Origin: Adiantum capillus-veneris
Taxonomy: Eukaryota > Streptophyta > Polypodiopsida > Polypodiales > Pteridaceae
Length of the DNA: 64,000 nucleotides
Direction of reading: 5' to 3'
Assembly: GCA_014529385.2 (NCBI GenBank)
Contig: CM043962.1
Span: 120,923,970-120,987,969, forward strand
Notes under the pieces: generated by a model
Told to the model about the DNA's origin: nothing
Seen by the model: the letters and a program-made list of their open reading frames with translations, nothing else
Databases searched by the model: none
Position numbers and translations under genes: made by a program
Part shown: positions 31,477-45,339 of the stretch, piece by piece
Position numbering within the stretch: the first letter of the stretch is position 1
How the letters are laid out: each line of letters begins with the position of its first letter

Positions 31477-33651
31477 GAAACCATAGTCGTCCTTGACTAT
31501 GAGGTAGAAGAGATAAATTCTTAGTCATTATTCTATGTTTCTTAGCGGGTAGAGGATCCCTTTTTACCCTACGACACCATTCCAGAATGGATGACTAGTC
31601 CATTGGTGCTTGGGAGACTTAGCTGCCATAAGCATGTCTTCTCTTTAGTCCAAATCATACTCCCAAAGTAGGGTGACAAATTGTACTTGGTGTTTGAGAG
31701 ACGTCGTCATCACAAACATGATTATACGAATGTATACTATTTGAATTTATGCACAAAAGAGGATTTGTCTTATAAGACAAAAACATTGTTAATTTAGAAA
31801 GCATTTACATTTGCTTACTCTCGTGTAGCATTGTAAGCATTGACACGGTTCATACTATCCTTAAGCTGTGTTCCTTGTATCCATCTAGCATCTTCAAAAG
31901 GATAGTTTTTAAATTTATTAAGATAGCGTCGGATAATCTTACCATGTCTTAGTACCTTGTCTTCGTGTCGAAGAATCAATTTGGGGTGAAGATCTTCCCA
32001 TGTACCTTAAGTAGCAAGGGACTTTTAGGTCTTCCCTCAATGATTTCAAAAGGAGCCTTCTTTGTAGTGGTATGGACAATGTTACGCATACTCTACAAGA
32101 GGTAAGTACTTCTCCCATTGGGCACATTGATCTACTTTTGTAACATAAGTCTAGAGTAGATCAAGAATTGTAAGGTTGGCTATTTTACTTTAGCCATCCA
32201 TTTGTGGGTGATAGACCAAAGAGAAATTTAGCCATGTACCTAGATTCTCAAAGAGACCCTTCCAAAAATTAATATTCATTCGAGGGTCTCTATCCGATAC
32301 GATTGATTTTGGCAAGCCATGGTGTTTCAAAATTTGGGATATGAAGAGGGTTTCCATTTAATGTGCCTTGATAGACTTTTTGATAGGTATGAAATCTGCT
32401 TGTTTGCTAAACCTGTCAACTATCGTCCATATTCCCGTATTCCCATGGATAGACTTGGGCAATCCAAAGATAAAATTCATGGGTATGCTCTCCCTTGGTG
32501 AATTAGGAATTGGAAATGACTGAATTAATCCAGGTTGCTTCCCCCTATCATACTTGGTCTTTTGGCATATCACACATTTGGAAACATACTCTTGTATGTC
32601 CACTTTCATGGTAGGCCAATAAAAATACGTCTCTACTCCTCAAAGAGTAGGTTGAATCCCTCTATGCCCTGCATAGGGAGGAGCATGTGACTCATACTTT
32701 ACTTTCTCACGAAGAGAGTGAGTAACACATAGCCGATACTGTGGAGAAGATAACCGTCCTGTAAAGTGAACGGTTCTTCTTTCTTCCCTAAGGTAAGGAC
32801 TGAAATTACATCTTTAAAATTGAGATCAATAGCATACTCATCTATTCATTGTGAGTTGCTATGGACACTGTATTGGCCCTTGGCCATCATGATAGTGCAT
32901 CAGCTACTTGATTGTGCTTGCCAGCAATGTGAGAAATATGAAAATTAAATTGCAAAAGAAAATTTTACCCACCTCATTTGTTTGTCGAAGAGCTTGGTTT
33001 GCGTCATGAAGGACTTAAGACTTGGTGATCTGTTCGTAGGATGAATGGAGTCCCCAAAAGGTATTGCTTCCATGTATCAAGGGAATGTAGGATAGCTAGT
33101 AGCTCCTTTTTGTAATGCCCAAGACACGCTCATCAAAATTGAGTCTTCAAATCTCATATGCTATGGCATGCCCTTCTTGAAGCAAGACTGCTCCAAGGCA
33201 ATCTCCACAAGCATCACATTGGACCTCAAGTGGTTTTGAGAGGTCCGGAAGTGTAAGCATAGGTTGAGAGGTAATCTTTTCTTTCAGCTAATCAAAAGCA
33301 TTTTTCTTCTTGGGAGACCATACGTACTTAACATTCTTCTTTGTCAAGTCATGTAATGGTCTCGCTATTTGGGAGAACTTAGCTATGAAGCGTCTATAGT
33401 ATGCACACATACCAATAAAGATTCATAGCTCATGTAGATTCCTTGGGTTAGGCCATCCTTCTATTACCTCTAACTTTGTTGGATCTATACGGATACCATC
33501 TTGAGAGATAATGTGACATAAGTATTGAATCTCTTCAAGGAAAAATTCACTCTTCTTTGGATTACTGAAAAGTTTATTCTCCCTCAAATCTTGAAAAATT
33601 ACCTGGAGGTGTTGCTTATGCTCCTCAATGGATTTGGACTAGATGACGATA
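31477..33651 (-). pseudogene. Element C 3' UTR, integrase and RNase H remains
   Basis: Degenerate pol in minus frames: PFEIIEGRPKSPLLLKVH (near 32000), HPQMDG with TILDLL and TYVTKVDQCAQWEKYLPLVEYA (32060-32210), the H2C2/core region KCVICQKTKYDRGKQPGL, SIPMNFIFGLPKSIHGN and FSKQADFIPIKK (32358-32609), and RNase H text (FMTQTKLFDKQMRW, LEVQCDACGDCLGAVL). Many stops. MNFIFG has replaced MDFIFG, removing the first integrase Asp. The integrase C-terminal domain after KVHGKIF is deleted. Confidence 0.8.
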
Positions 33652-34340
33652 TCATTGAAGAACACTCCAGTAAACATATTGTAGTGTCAAAACATTAGGC
33701 GGTTGAACATGGCTAGAGATCAAGCCAAAAGGCATGACAAGATATTCATAAAGACCAAACATTGGGCGAAACGCGATCTTTATGATATCTTCATTCACTA
33801 TCCTTATTTGATGATAGCCACTTTTAAGGTCAATCCGACTGAAGTAGGGCAAGCCTTGTGGCTTATTGAACAGATCTTCTACTCGTGGTACATGAAATTT
33901 GTTTTTGATAGTGATAAGGTTTAGTGCTCGATAGTCCACACACATGTGTTATGTGCCATCTTTCTTTTGCACTAGAAGGAATGGTGAACAAAAGGGAGAG
34001 GAACTAGGCCTCACTATCCCTTTATCTACCAGCTCATGCACTTGCCTCATAATCTCCTCTTGTTGAGCTTGAGAAACTCAATGAGGAGGCTTATTAGGCG
34101 GTGAGGTCCTAGGTAGAAGCTCTATGTCATGGTCATCATCCCCTCATTTTGAAGATAGCTCTCTAGGGATGTCTTCGATAAAAAAATATTGGAACCCATT
34201 TAAGAAATTAGACAACTCTAATTCCTCTTGATTCCTATCATCTTTACCTAAAAAATTAGGATCATTAGTGGATTCTTTGACAAAGATCATGTACGCAAAA
34301 ATCGAGCTTTTCATTGACTTATCAAAAGCAGGTTAATTTA
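33652..34340 (-). pseudogene. Element C reverse transcriptase
   Basis: MCVDYRALNLITIKNKFHVP, YFSRIDLKSGYHQIRI and EYLVMPFGL identify the RT fingers and palm (33652-33945). The catalytic VFFDD reads VFFND here with a stop soon after. Upstream text (34020-34340) resembles the protease-RT spacer. Inactive. Confidence 0.85.
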
Positions 34341-34366
34341 CAAGTGGTATAGTACAACCAGACTCA

Positions 34367-34786
34367 TTAGCATCTAGCATCTATATACATGCTCTTTTCC
34401 CTGTAGGGGAAGTAAATTCTCCTTGCAGGGAACTTTATGTTGGCAGCCATGAAGTTGAACCATGGTACCCGTAGGATAACATCCTCATGTTGGAGAGGGG
34501 AGATGAAGAAATATTCTTTATCGACATAGCTTTGGACATGAAGCTTCAACTTCCCAATTAAGGGTGTGAGAGAGGTTTGTTGTCCCTTGAAAGCTCCATC
34601 AACAGTGACCGTATCTCCCATCTCAAAATCTTGTATGCCCAGCTTGGTGGCCAACTCCTTTGATATAAAATTGTGAGTAGAGAGAAGGTCAAAGAGAATA
34701 AGGGCATCATGCTCCCTCACCTTTCCCCAAGCATAGGAAAGGGATGAGCCTTTGCAATGAGTGTCCTCTTTTGGAGCTTCAACCAT
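34367..34786 (-). pseudogene. Element C aspartic protease
   Basis: 139-codon frame with the retropepsin layout: hydrophobic strand ALILFD, then HNFISKELATKLG, TVDGAFKGQQTSLTPLIGKLKLHVQSY, EYFFISPLQHEDVILRVPWF. The active-site D-S-G is altered to D-L-L-S and the I-L-G motif to I-L-R, so the enzyme is presumed dead. Confidence 0.8.
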
Positions 34787-36128
34787 GGAAGCTCTAGGAG
34801 TGTGATTGCGTACATTTCTTTTGGGGCAAGAACGATAACCATGTCCTTGCTCCCCACACTTAATACATTTATGGTCTTTACGAAAGGCCTCTAATTCTTT
34901 GAGAGAGAGTTTATTTTTACCTTTGTAAGCTCCTTTGTCATTGGCCTTGTTGTTGGTGGTGTTGATGTTTCCTTGGAAAGAGTTTTGAGCATTGCAGCTT
35001 CATTTTGATCCTTGTTTTCCATGGGCTTGAAATTTCTTCTCGCCCCTTGTTGGAAATTGATCCTTGAAGCAACCATAGTGTGGTGGATGACTTCGGTGAT
35101 AGTTCTAGGCCATTGTGAGTTGACATACTTGGCCATTTCTTCAGGTAATCCCGCATAAAATTGTTGCTTTTGTTCTGAGAAGTCTATCCTTTGAAAGACT
35201 ATAGCTTTGAGATGTAAATCCCAAAACTTGTCTACATATTTGTGGATAGACTCTTTGAAGAGTAGCTTCAAACTTTGCCATTTGGTGAGCACTTTGTCCT
35301 TGGCATTGCTTGCAAGGAATTTCTTCATTATGGAAACTTGTAGAGTTTTCCATGTTCTTTGGGCTTCACCATTCCCACGGAGACTAGCCCACCATTGATG
35401 GGCATACAGTGCATAGCTACATGGTGTAGCTTGGAGGACTCTGTGAAGCCCTTATCTCCAAAGGCCACATCGAACTGTTGGATGAAGGCCAACACTTTGT
35501 CTGTAGCACCAAAGCTGCCATCATAGGTGAGATAAGAGATTCTCTTTCCTCCCTCCTTGAAATTATTTAGCTTGTAAGACCTTTTCCAAGCACCATGGGA
35601 CTTGTGATTTCCTCTCCTCTTGTATTCTTTAGGAGAATAGCCGCTGCTTTCATCGAGAGAGGAGGAAGATGATGAAGATGGAGAAATGGGTGACCTCTTT
35701 GTTGTCTTTTTCTTCCTTTGGTTCCTCCCTTCCTTGTAAGAATGACAAGGAGAAGGACTATGCGGCGATCATTTTCTCTTAGGAGGAGTTGGTAATCATT
35801 GAGACTGCAATCTTTGTGAAGCCACATCCTTCGAATCACTTATTTCTCTTTCAATGGTTTCCTCTTCTTCTTCCCCCGTTGGAGAGAGTCTTCTTTTGGA
35901 AGTCTCATTAAGAGGCTTCCTAAGCTCTCTCTCATCTTGGGGAGTTTGAAGGAGGCCATAGCTGCAAAGTTGTTGGGTAACTTTGGCTTGTAGGGTAGGG
36001 TTGCCCATAGCTTGTTGCCGCCTAGTGACAAGGTAGTTCACAAGCATGGGGGCATCTTTAGTAGTACCTTCATGTGCAAAATCAAAGTCATCAACATTCA
36101 TTCTACTCTTTTTATTATTTTCAGCCAT
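34787..36128 (-). pseudogene. Element C gag
   Basis: Start MAENNKKSRMNVDDFDFAHE at 36128, continuing DAPMLVNYLVTRRQQAMGNPTLQ and an acidic stretch. The capsid-like region is 34891-35328 (KWQSLKLLFKESIHKYVDKFWDLHLKA, FYAGLPEEMAKYVNSQ). A CCHC knuckle C-x2-C-x4-H-x4-C (CIKCGEQGHGYRSC) lies near 34820-34870. Between these parts (35330-35800) frameshifts occur. It belongs to the El-1/B/C lineage. Confidence 0.8.
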
Positions 36129-36520
36129 GCTAATTAAACTTTTGTAAGTAGTATTTTGTGCTTTGGTACCCTCAAAACCGTAGTTGCTACCCTTCTCGAC
36201 TCTTGAAAATCAACTCTCAAGCAACCACACCCGTGGTTTAGAGATTTTTGATTGCAAAGAGTAGTGGAGAGGGTCTAACAGTGCCCGATGGATTATGTCT
36301 CCTGCCAAGTTTGCTATTAGCTCAATAATGGTTAAGCCAAAGGCAAGTCCCTAAAGACTCAATTATTAAGTCTATAGTTCTCAATGGTGTACCTCAAGCT
36401 AAGTTCTTCCCACCGAAAGAATAGATCCCTATCCCACTTACCCTCTTGCAATTAACAAGTCCAACCTTTTGTGGAAGACTTGAGGACCTCTCTTCTTAAG
36501 CAAGAAAAGAGAAACCAATA
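36129..36520 (-). other. Element C 5' leader
   Basis: Non-coding leader from gag start to PBS, homologous to the leaders of El-1 and B. No palindrome array of the D/G kind is present. Confidence 0.65.
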
Positions 36521-36532
36521 GCTATGATACCA
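36521..36532 (-). promoter_or_regulatory. Element C primer-binding site (initiator-Met type, one change)
   Basis: GCTATGATACCA on the plus strand, one mismatch to the tRNA-Met 3' end, one base from the LTR at 36534. Confidence 0.85.
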
Positions 36533-36533
36533 A

Positions 36534-37675
<1,142 letters not shown>

Positions 37676-37705
37676 GTCAATATTGGTGAAAGTTATATAG
37701 ACTCT

Positions 37706-37849
37706 AAAATCTTGTATCCCTAAATTACATTGATTTTACAAATATTACATGCACTTGGTTACTTATAGTATTTTTACAAAATCTTGTATCCCTAAATTAC
37801 ATTGATTTTACAAATATTACATGCACTTGGTTACTTATAGTTTTTTTAT
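37706..37849. repeat. 72-bp tandem duplication
   Basis: Two nearly identical 72-bp units beginning AAAATCTTGTATCCC and ending in 'cttatagt' plus a T-rich tail. Confidence 0.9.
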
Positions 37850-38068
37850 TAATTGAAAAATTGATTGTACAGTCCATGAACGTTAAAGGAAGTAGCAATA
37901 AATCTTGGAGTAGTAGTAAAGATCAGAGAATACAATGCAAGGAAAGGAGTGGTTATACATGCAAAAAATTCACTAGCGCAAAACTATTTCCAAGCTACAA
38001 TTTAGCACTTCCAAGTTGCGGCCATGCCTTCAACGACAATGCAACTCACATCAAGAAGCAGTTGTTTG

Positions 38069-38202
38069 TGTTGGAATGTGGAGAACCACCTGTAGATATT
38101 TGGTCTCACTTTGTACGCTTTGTAAAGTAGTGTTGGAATGTGGAGAACCACGTGTAAATATTTGGGCTCACTTTGCAGGCTTTTGCAAGCTTTGTAAAGT
38201 AG
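38069..38202. repeat. Imperfect tandem duplication (62 and 72 bp)
   Basis: Units begin GTGTTGGAATGTGGAGAACCAC and end CTTTGTAAAGTA; the second unit has a 10-base insertion ('gcttttgcaa'). Confidence 0.88.
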
Positions 38203-38974
38203 TGCAAAGAGCACAGAGTTCTTCTTAAAAAAATACAAGGTTGGGGTAGATATAGCCAGACCGTCTCACAAAGGCTCCAAGGAAGTATACAAGGACACTA
38301 AAGACGACAACATAAGTACCCCAAGGTAAAGAGGTTGGTGTTTGTAGGTTCTTTTTCCAAGTGTTGGATGATCAAGCCCAAGTGTAGGGAGTAGGCCCAC
38401 CACCCAACAAACATTGCAGGACTCGCTACAATAGTAGCACTTGTATGCATTGCACCTAAACTGGACTAAGTCTTTTATGGGATGTTGGATTTCACTCAAT
38501 GTCATTCAAAATCCCCTTATTAGGGATGCTTTGATGCCCACTTATACAAAAAAAGGGTTTATCTTACATGTGCGGATAAAATTAAGAGCACAATGGAGGA
38601 GATACTCCAACAAACAATGCTTGATTTTGTCCCAATGTTTGGCTCCACCATAGCATTGAATGGGTGGACCAACTGCCTTAAAAATCCATTAATCAATGTA
38701 ATGGTAATTTTTCCCTAGGGATCAATGTTTTTAGAAGAGATTGGCACCTCTCTGAAAGGGAATATTTTTTATGTGGGGGATAGAGGCCCATACTTTTCCT
38801 TGTATCTTGCTATGATTAGCTCGAGCTAAGCTATCCGTGCGTCTTTCTCTGCAAGCTTCATGTGTAGAGATGTCGCACTCTCTCCTTGGCTTGCCATTGT
38901 GGGGCTTTGTTTGGCCATCTCCACAATTTGGTTGCGCTCCTTTGGCAAGGGAAAAATACGTCTCTTTCTTTGGT

Positions 38975-39012
<38 letters not shown>
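38975..39012. repeat. 38-base poly-G tract
   Basis: Uninterrupted G run. Polyglycine or polyproline frames called across it are artefacts. Length may be inaccurate in the assembly. Confidence 0.95.
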
Positions 39013-39014
<2 letters not shown>

Positions 39015-39474
39015 CTTCTCTTCATGTAGCTACCTTTCCCTTGGCCCTTCCCAAGGGAACACCTACATTGTGTGAGCAGTCCCCCCAATTCACCATCCGT
39101 TCCAAGATATGTATACAAGATTTCTACTGGATGAAACACATGGTAATTTGGTTGTTGTTTGGCTCAATATGCTCTTTTTAAATAAAGAATTCCAACAACC
39201 ACCTTTCCAAACCCTTGTGATGTAGATCTACATGCTTCAGTGGTGACGTGTGCTTTGCATTTCCAGACACCTTGAAGAGAGTAGACCTGACAAACCATGA
39301 TGAGAAAAGTTGTATGACCTCCTTCAAGGTAGTAGGCTCTCCCTCATGCCCCTGAAGCTCCACTTCTTGCCCAAAAAAGGCTTACAGACTTTGCTCTCCA
39401 AATTGCAGGGACTACTCTTCCAAACTGTGATGCAACTCTTTGTAATCACTCTTGACCTTAACATCTGGGTGAGA

Positions 39475-39666
39475 GTGTGTGGTGCAAGAGCGTACAGGTG
39501 TGTGTGCAGTGAGGAAGGAGATTTGAGAAGAGATAGATGCTTTCTTGGTGGGATCACTACAACATGAATTAGGTGTCACCCCTTATTCTTCTATATTTAG
39601 AAAGAATAAGGTAGTAGTTAGATGGGTGTTAGTTGTTGGGCTGGACATTGGTCCTTACCCCAACCA
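39475..39666 (-). mobile_element. Copia F 3' LTR (boundaries approximate)
   Basis: The right end reads 'ttgggctggacattggtccttaccccaacca', then 'cctcccacttaaaagccaatgtgg'. Element E has the same arrangement at 42121-42170 (LTR end '...taccccaaca', then 'acgtcccacttaaagtccaatgtgg'). The left end is only inferred from E's 192-bp LTR length. Confidence 0.4.
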
Positions 39667-41948
39667 CCTCCCACTTAAAAGCCAATGTGGCCTAAAACAA
39701 AGCTATACACAAAACTTGTACATCAGTGAATCATAATAGTGAATTCACCCCACACCCATTAGTTCTATGCTATGTGCAAATTTCTCTAAAGCTAGGCTCT
39801 TTGTAAGAGTGTCCGCAGGGTTGTCATCTATATGGACTCTCACAAGCTTGATCCTCTTATTTGCCAACACATCCCATTTTGGAAGTGATACATGGGATTC
39901 TTTGCAAAAGCAATGACACTTTGGCTATCACAATGCAGCATTAGAATGTACTGACCCTTCAAGTATAGGTCTCACACTAAACATGCCAACTATAAAGCTT
40001 CCTTGCTCACCTTTGATGTTCAGTCATACTTAGCCTTTGTAGTGGAAGAGGACGCGAAATCTTGAAGACATGATATCCAAAAGATGGCTCCTCCAAAAAA
40101 TTTGAAAACATAGTCAAATTTAGACCTCTTGTTGTCTACATTCCTTGCATACTTTGCATATTTGTATCCAACAATGAATACATCCCTATTTTTGAAATGT
40201 AGGCACTTGCTTATTGTACCTTTATACTTCACTGTATCCCAAAGTTTCTTGCCATGGTTAGCCATGTAACACCTGACCACTCCCATGCAATGTCTGAACT
40301 TATAGCCACCATAACATAAATGATACTACCCACCGTTAAGGAGCCATCTTGGCCTTCTCAACATCTAATTTTAGGAGAATCATCCTTGTTAAGTTTCACA
40401 TATACTAGCATTGGCTTACTTGATGCCTTCCCACCTACAAATTGAAACATTGCAAGACCTTATGAATGTACAATTCTTAGGACAATTCAAGAATACCCTT
40501 GGATATGTCATGCTTGAGATGTATACTAAGAAAATGACTAGTTTCTCCCAAACGCTTCATACAAAAAGTTTGACTTTACATTTGCTTCAAATTGGCAATT
40601 TCATGAGATCTTCCTAACAATGAGCATGTCATCACCATATAACACAAGAAGAAGGAGTGATCCATCACTAAGCTTCTTTGTGTACAAGCAATGAACCTCT
40701 TGACTCCTTTTCTATCCATGAGACTACATAAACATATAGAACTTTTGATACAGGTACTTGGATCCTTGCTTCAAGCCATGAAGTGCATTTTTGAGTCTAA
40801 ATACAAGCTCTTCTATGCTTCACTTTACAAGCCCTTCAGACTATACATGTACACATCCTCTTGGAGATCGTCATGAATAAAGGTTGTCTTTACATCCATT
40901 TGAATCAACTCCACACCCTCAATAGCTACTAGTCCAAGGATCATACACAAAGTAGTCATCTTGGCCATATACGAAAATATTTTGTCAAAATCTGCACCTT
41001 TTTATTGATTGAAACCTTTACAAGTCTCGCCTTATCCTTAGGCTTAAGATATCTTGATGCATGTTTCTTTTGTAAACCCATTTGCAAGGTAACATTTTAT
41101 TTCTCTCAGGCAATTTGACCAATTACTAAGTCTCATTATTCACAATTGACTCATACTCAGGTTGCATAGCTTGCTTCCACTACAACCATCTAACTACATG
41201 GATTCTTGGAATTAAGAAGGTTCTCTGCAGTTAGTCAACATAACATAACATATTCCACACTTGGATGAAATGGCTCAGGTGGATATGAGGTTCTACCAAA
41301 GCGTCTCAATCCCTTACTACTAATAGAGTGTTGCTAGTGGAAGTCTCCTCACTAGACTTCTTAGTTCTTACCAAATTTGAGGCAATATCTTCAAATGTGA
41401 CTCTTTTGTGCTCACCCTCCTTGACAATATTCTTATGCATCTTTGACTCATTGAAGATCATATGTGAATTGCAAATAATCTTATCAAATTCTAGGTGCTA
41501 GAGATGATAGCCCATCTCACCATTTGGACCGTATTGAACAAAGATGCATTGGTGTGAGTTTGGATCAAGGTCATTTGGCACATGAGAATATGCCTCGCAA
41601 ATAAAGACACATAAATGATCATAGTGTGGTGTCTTGTCTTACCACAATTCCTTTTGAATATTGTAATTTAATGGCATACTAGGCCATATGTTGATGATGT
41701 GAATTGCTATCAAAATAGGTTTAGTCCAAAATCATTGTGTCAAATTTACAGCAGAAACCATAGCTATAGCACACTCGTAAATCATGCAATTCATACACTT
41801 AGCTACTCCATTTTGGGCAAGTGTGCACGTGTAGTAAACAGCCAGCCCACCAAATCCCTCTCTTTGCACAAAAGTCTATCATGTCTTTTGAGACATATTC
41901 ACCACTACTGTTAGCCAGCATGCCCTTAAGCTTTTTGCCTGATTGATT
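39667..41948 (-). pseudogene. Copia F pol remains (RT, RNase H, integrase end)
   Basis: Old Ty1/Copia pol on the minus strand. RNase H region 40020-40286 (CYMANHGKKLWDTVK, YARNVDNKRSKFDYVFKFFGGAIFW, KAKYD) parallels E's 'DLDNRRSTLGYVFTLAGGAVSWRSR'. YGDDMLIV at about 40630 is the RT active site (YVDD to YGDD). At 41870-41947 KLKGMLANSSGEYVSKDMIDFCAKRG is the integrase D2 block with N-S-S where T-D-N is expected. Dense stops. Element E interrupts it here; it resumes at 47240. Confidence 0.8.
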
Positions 41949-42140
41949 TGAAGGAGTACGAGCGGAAGTGCGACGCGAGAGAGAGTGCGAGAAGAAGAGC
42001 ACGACGATATGGTGAACTCGCTCTACTGTAATGTGTAGGGCATAGTGAGTTCTTATTAGGTTTTTACAAAAGAATATGTGTACATACCTTGCGGCCCGCC
42101 CACTTACCTGGGCGACCACATTGGGCTTTATACCCCAACA
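41949..42140 (-). mobile_element. Element E 3' LTR
   Basis: 192 bp, TG...CA termini (TGTTGGGGTATAAAGCCC at the start in element orientation). A polypurine-like AAGTGGGACGT (42141-42151) precedes it. A TATA-like GTATAAAGC lies 7 bases from the LTR start. Confidence 0.93.
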
Positions 42141-42229
42141 ACGTCCCACTTAAAGTCCAATGTGGTACTTTAAGTGTGAGAGAAGCTACTATACAAGCTA
42201 ATATACAAGAGATGTAGAGAAGTGATGTA

Positions 42230-44388
42230 CTACCCTACACCTAACTGCTTGCGAAAATGCGCAAAGCTCTCTGAGGGAAGTCCTTTTGTAAGTAGATCAA
42301 TAGGATTTTCTGTGGTGTGAACTTTGACAAGTTGAAGTTGCTTATCCTCGAGCATTTCCCTGATGAAATGATACTTCACATCCACATGCTTTGTCTTTGA
42401 GTGATAAACTGGATTGCGAGCCAATTGTATAGCACTTTGACTATCACAATATAACACAGGCATCTCTTCTTTGATTCCCAAATCTGTTACTAGTCGATTA
42501 AGCCAAATTGATTCTTTGCATGCCTCTGATGCTGCAACATATTCAGCCTCTGCAGTAGACTGAGTAACACAATCTTGTAATCTAGAACGCCATGATACTG
42601 CTCCACCAGCCAATGTAAAGACATACCCTAACGTAGACCTTCGGTTGTCTAAGTCACCTGCATAATCTGAGTCTGTAAAACCCTTTACACTTAGCTCCTG
42701 ACTCCCATAGCATATACGCATACTCTTTGTAGAGCTTTCAGGTATCTCAATATTCCTTTCACTGCCTCCCAATGTTTCTTGCCTGGGTTTGACATGTATC
42801 GACTTACTACTCCTACTGCAAATGCAATGTCTGGGCGAGTAGCAATCATTGCATACATCAAACTACCCACTGCAGACGCATATGGAATCTTATCCATTTT
42901 AGCCTGTTCTTCCTCAGACACAGGACAATCTTGTTTGCTAAGTTTCACATATGGTGGCAATGGAACACTCAATGCCTTTCCCTTCTCCATATTGAAACGT
43001 TGCAAAACCTTGTCAATATACTCTGTTTGAGATAACCAAATCAACTTCTTTGATCTGTCTCTCTCAATGCGCATACCAAGTATATGACTTGCCTCACCCA
43101 TGTCTTTCATGTCAAACGATTTTGCCATCTTTGACTTCAAAGCTGAAATTTCTTCCAAGTGCTTGCGAGCAATCAACATGTCATCCACAGACAAAATAAG
43201 GATCAGCCAACTGCCATCCTTAGCCTTCTTTGTATATAGACAGTGATCGAACTCACTACGTTTGTAGCCTTGAGAAAGCATAAACTTGTGGAATTTATGG
43301 TACCATGCCCTCGGTGATTGTTTTAAGCCATAAAGACTCTTTAACAACTGGCATACCCAATCTTCCTTACCTTTCTCAACAAACCCTTCTGGCTGCTGCA
43401 TGTAACTTTCCACATCTAAATCACCATGCAAGAACGCTGTCTTGACATCCATTTGGTGCAACACCAAATCTAATATGGCAACCAATGCAAGAAAGCATCT
43501 CAATGTAGTCATTTTGACCACCGGAGAGAAGACTTCATCAAAGTCAATGCCTTGTTCTTGATTAAAGCCCTTGGCAACAAGCCTTGCTTTGTACTTTGGT
43601 TGACTATCATGAGCGGTGATCTTATACCTGTAAACCCATTTACAAGGTAGAGCCTTTTTGCCCTGTGGTAATTTAACTAGATTCCATGTCTTGTTTTTAT
43701 GCAGAGCTGTCATCTCTGACTGCATGGCCAATTGCCAATTCCCGGAGTCCTTCATTTGCACTGCTTCCTTGTAACATGAAGGCTCATTGCAATCAGTCAA
43801 CATGACATAGTTCATAGATGGAACAAACCTATCAGGAGGTCGCGTGACACATCCAGATCTACGCACAATAGGTGGCTCAGGCTCAGCCACAACCGGTGGT
43901 TCCACTCTATCCTGTCCTTGCTCCTCTTGAGCCCTGACATTTTGTCTTGCACGTGCACGTCCATCTTCTTGGAAGACAACTCTTCTAGTCTCCTCAACCC
44001 TCTCTGGTTTAGAATGATATTTGGATTCATTAAAGTGAACATCATTGCTGCGGACAACCTTTCTGGATTCGGGATCCCAAAGTCTGTACCCCATCTTGCC
44101 AGAATTACCATAGCCTAGAAAGATGCACTTTCTACTCTTTGGCTCAAGTTTGTTCCTAAATTCCTTTGGAACGTGAGTATATGCCTCACAGCCAAAGACT
44201 CTGAGATGCTTGTAGGAGGGCATTTTGCCTGACCATACCATCTCTGGCACTGAATCCTTCTGCAAAACCTTGCTAGGAGATCTATTTACAAGATGAACAG
44301 CTGTTGATACAGCTTCAGCCCAAAACCCATTTGGCAGCTGTGCATTAGACAACATACTTCTGACCTTCTCTTGTATGGTCCTATTCAT
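42230..44388 (-). pseudogene. Element E integrase C-term, reverse transcriptase and RNase H
   Basis: 565-codon frame 44388-42691 then, after a frameshift near 42740, 180 codons to 42230. Integrase tail: MNRTIQEKVRSML, FWAEAVSTAVHLVNRSPS, the CIFLGYGNSGKMGYRLWDP block. RT: CKWVYRYKI, ARLVAKGFNQEQGIDFDEVFSP, QMDVKTAFLHGDL, LLKSLYGLKQSPRAWY; the catalytic box reads SVDDML where YVDDML is usual. RNase H: KGFTDSDYAGDLDNRRST, TQSTAEAEYVAASEA, LYCDSQSAIQLARNP, HVDVKYHFIREM. One frameshift and a Tyr-to-Ser change are the only visible defects in this part. Confidence 0.92.
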
Positions 44389-45327
44389 CCTCTCAGCAAC
44401 ACCATTTTGAGGAGGATTGTAAGGAGCAGTAAGTTCACGTTTTATACCTTTTGACTCACAAAAGTCCTAAAAGGCCTTTGAAACATACTCTCCACCATTG
44501 TCAGTGCGTAAGCATTTAAGCTTCTTGCCACTCTGATTCTCCACAAGTGTCACAAACGTTTTGAAAACACTAAACGCTTCATCCTTGTGCTTGAGAAAGT
44601 AAACCCATACTTTCCTCAAGTAATCATCTATAAATGTCATAAAGTAAGAAGCTCCCCCTAGAGATAGGTTAGGCATAGGTCCACACAAATCACTATGAAC
44701 AAGTGCCAACTGTGTATCTCTTCTACTGCTTCTATGCTTATGTGGCTGCTGTGTTTGCTTACCATACAGACAATGTTCACAGAATTCAAAATCATTAAAT
44801 GAAAATCCAGGCAAATAACCAGAACGAGACAAGATTTCCATTCCCTTCTTGGACATATGTCCTAACCGGCTATGCCACAAAGAAACGTTCGGCTGCTCGG
44901 TTACATTGATTACATTTTTAGAGACATTTGATACATAAATCATGTAAAGTCCTCCAGACTTTACTCCATGTGCTACTGTCATAGAACCCTTGGATATCTT
45001 CCACATGTTCTGTCCAAAAGTGGTGACGTAGCCAGCATCATCAAGTAAACCTGTGCTGATCAAGCTCTTTGTAATTGCGGGAACATGTCTCACATTCTTC
45101 AGCGTGAAAGAAGAACCATTCTGAAACTTCAATTGAACATCTCCAACACCTAAGATCTCACATGTCTGCCCATTGCCTAGCCGAACATGATCTTTAGTGG
45201 TCACATAAGAGGTAAACCACTCCTTGTTTGGAGACACATGAAGTGATGCTCCTGAGTCTATAATCCAGTCACTCAGTGCATTTCCATCAGATGCTGTAAG
45301 AAGAGCTGAGTCCATTGTATTCTTCAA
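44389..45327 (-). pseudogene. Element E protease and integrase
   Basis: Continuous with the RT frame apart from a stop at 44467 and with gag apart from a stop at 45340. Protease site DWIIDSGASLHVSP. GAG_pre-integrase zinc module SLWHSRLGHMSKKGM ... CEHCLYGK. Integrase core LVHSDLCGPM (D1), FIDDYLRKVWVYFLKHKDE and CLRTDNGGEYVSKAF (D2); the catalytic Glu lies in the readthrough part (NGVAERMNRT) just past the 44467 stop. Confidence 0.92.
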
Positions 45328-45339
45328 GAAGTAGATGTC

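Larger units (their letters stand above)
37676..39474. other. Unassigned DNA between nest C and copia F
   Basis: No domain, LTR pair or RNA gene found. It holds two tandem duplications (listed separately) and a 38-base G run. Short frames at 37861-38130, 39178-39363 and around the G run have no recognisable content. Confidence 0.5.

Noticed and set aside
38837-39181. Polyglycine and polyproline frames
   Set aside because: Created by the 38-base G run; no flanking domain.
39178-39363. 61-codon minus-strand frame with exon-like composition
   Set aside because: Too short, no domain and no clear splice sites. Could be a gene fragment but I cannot support it.
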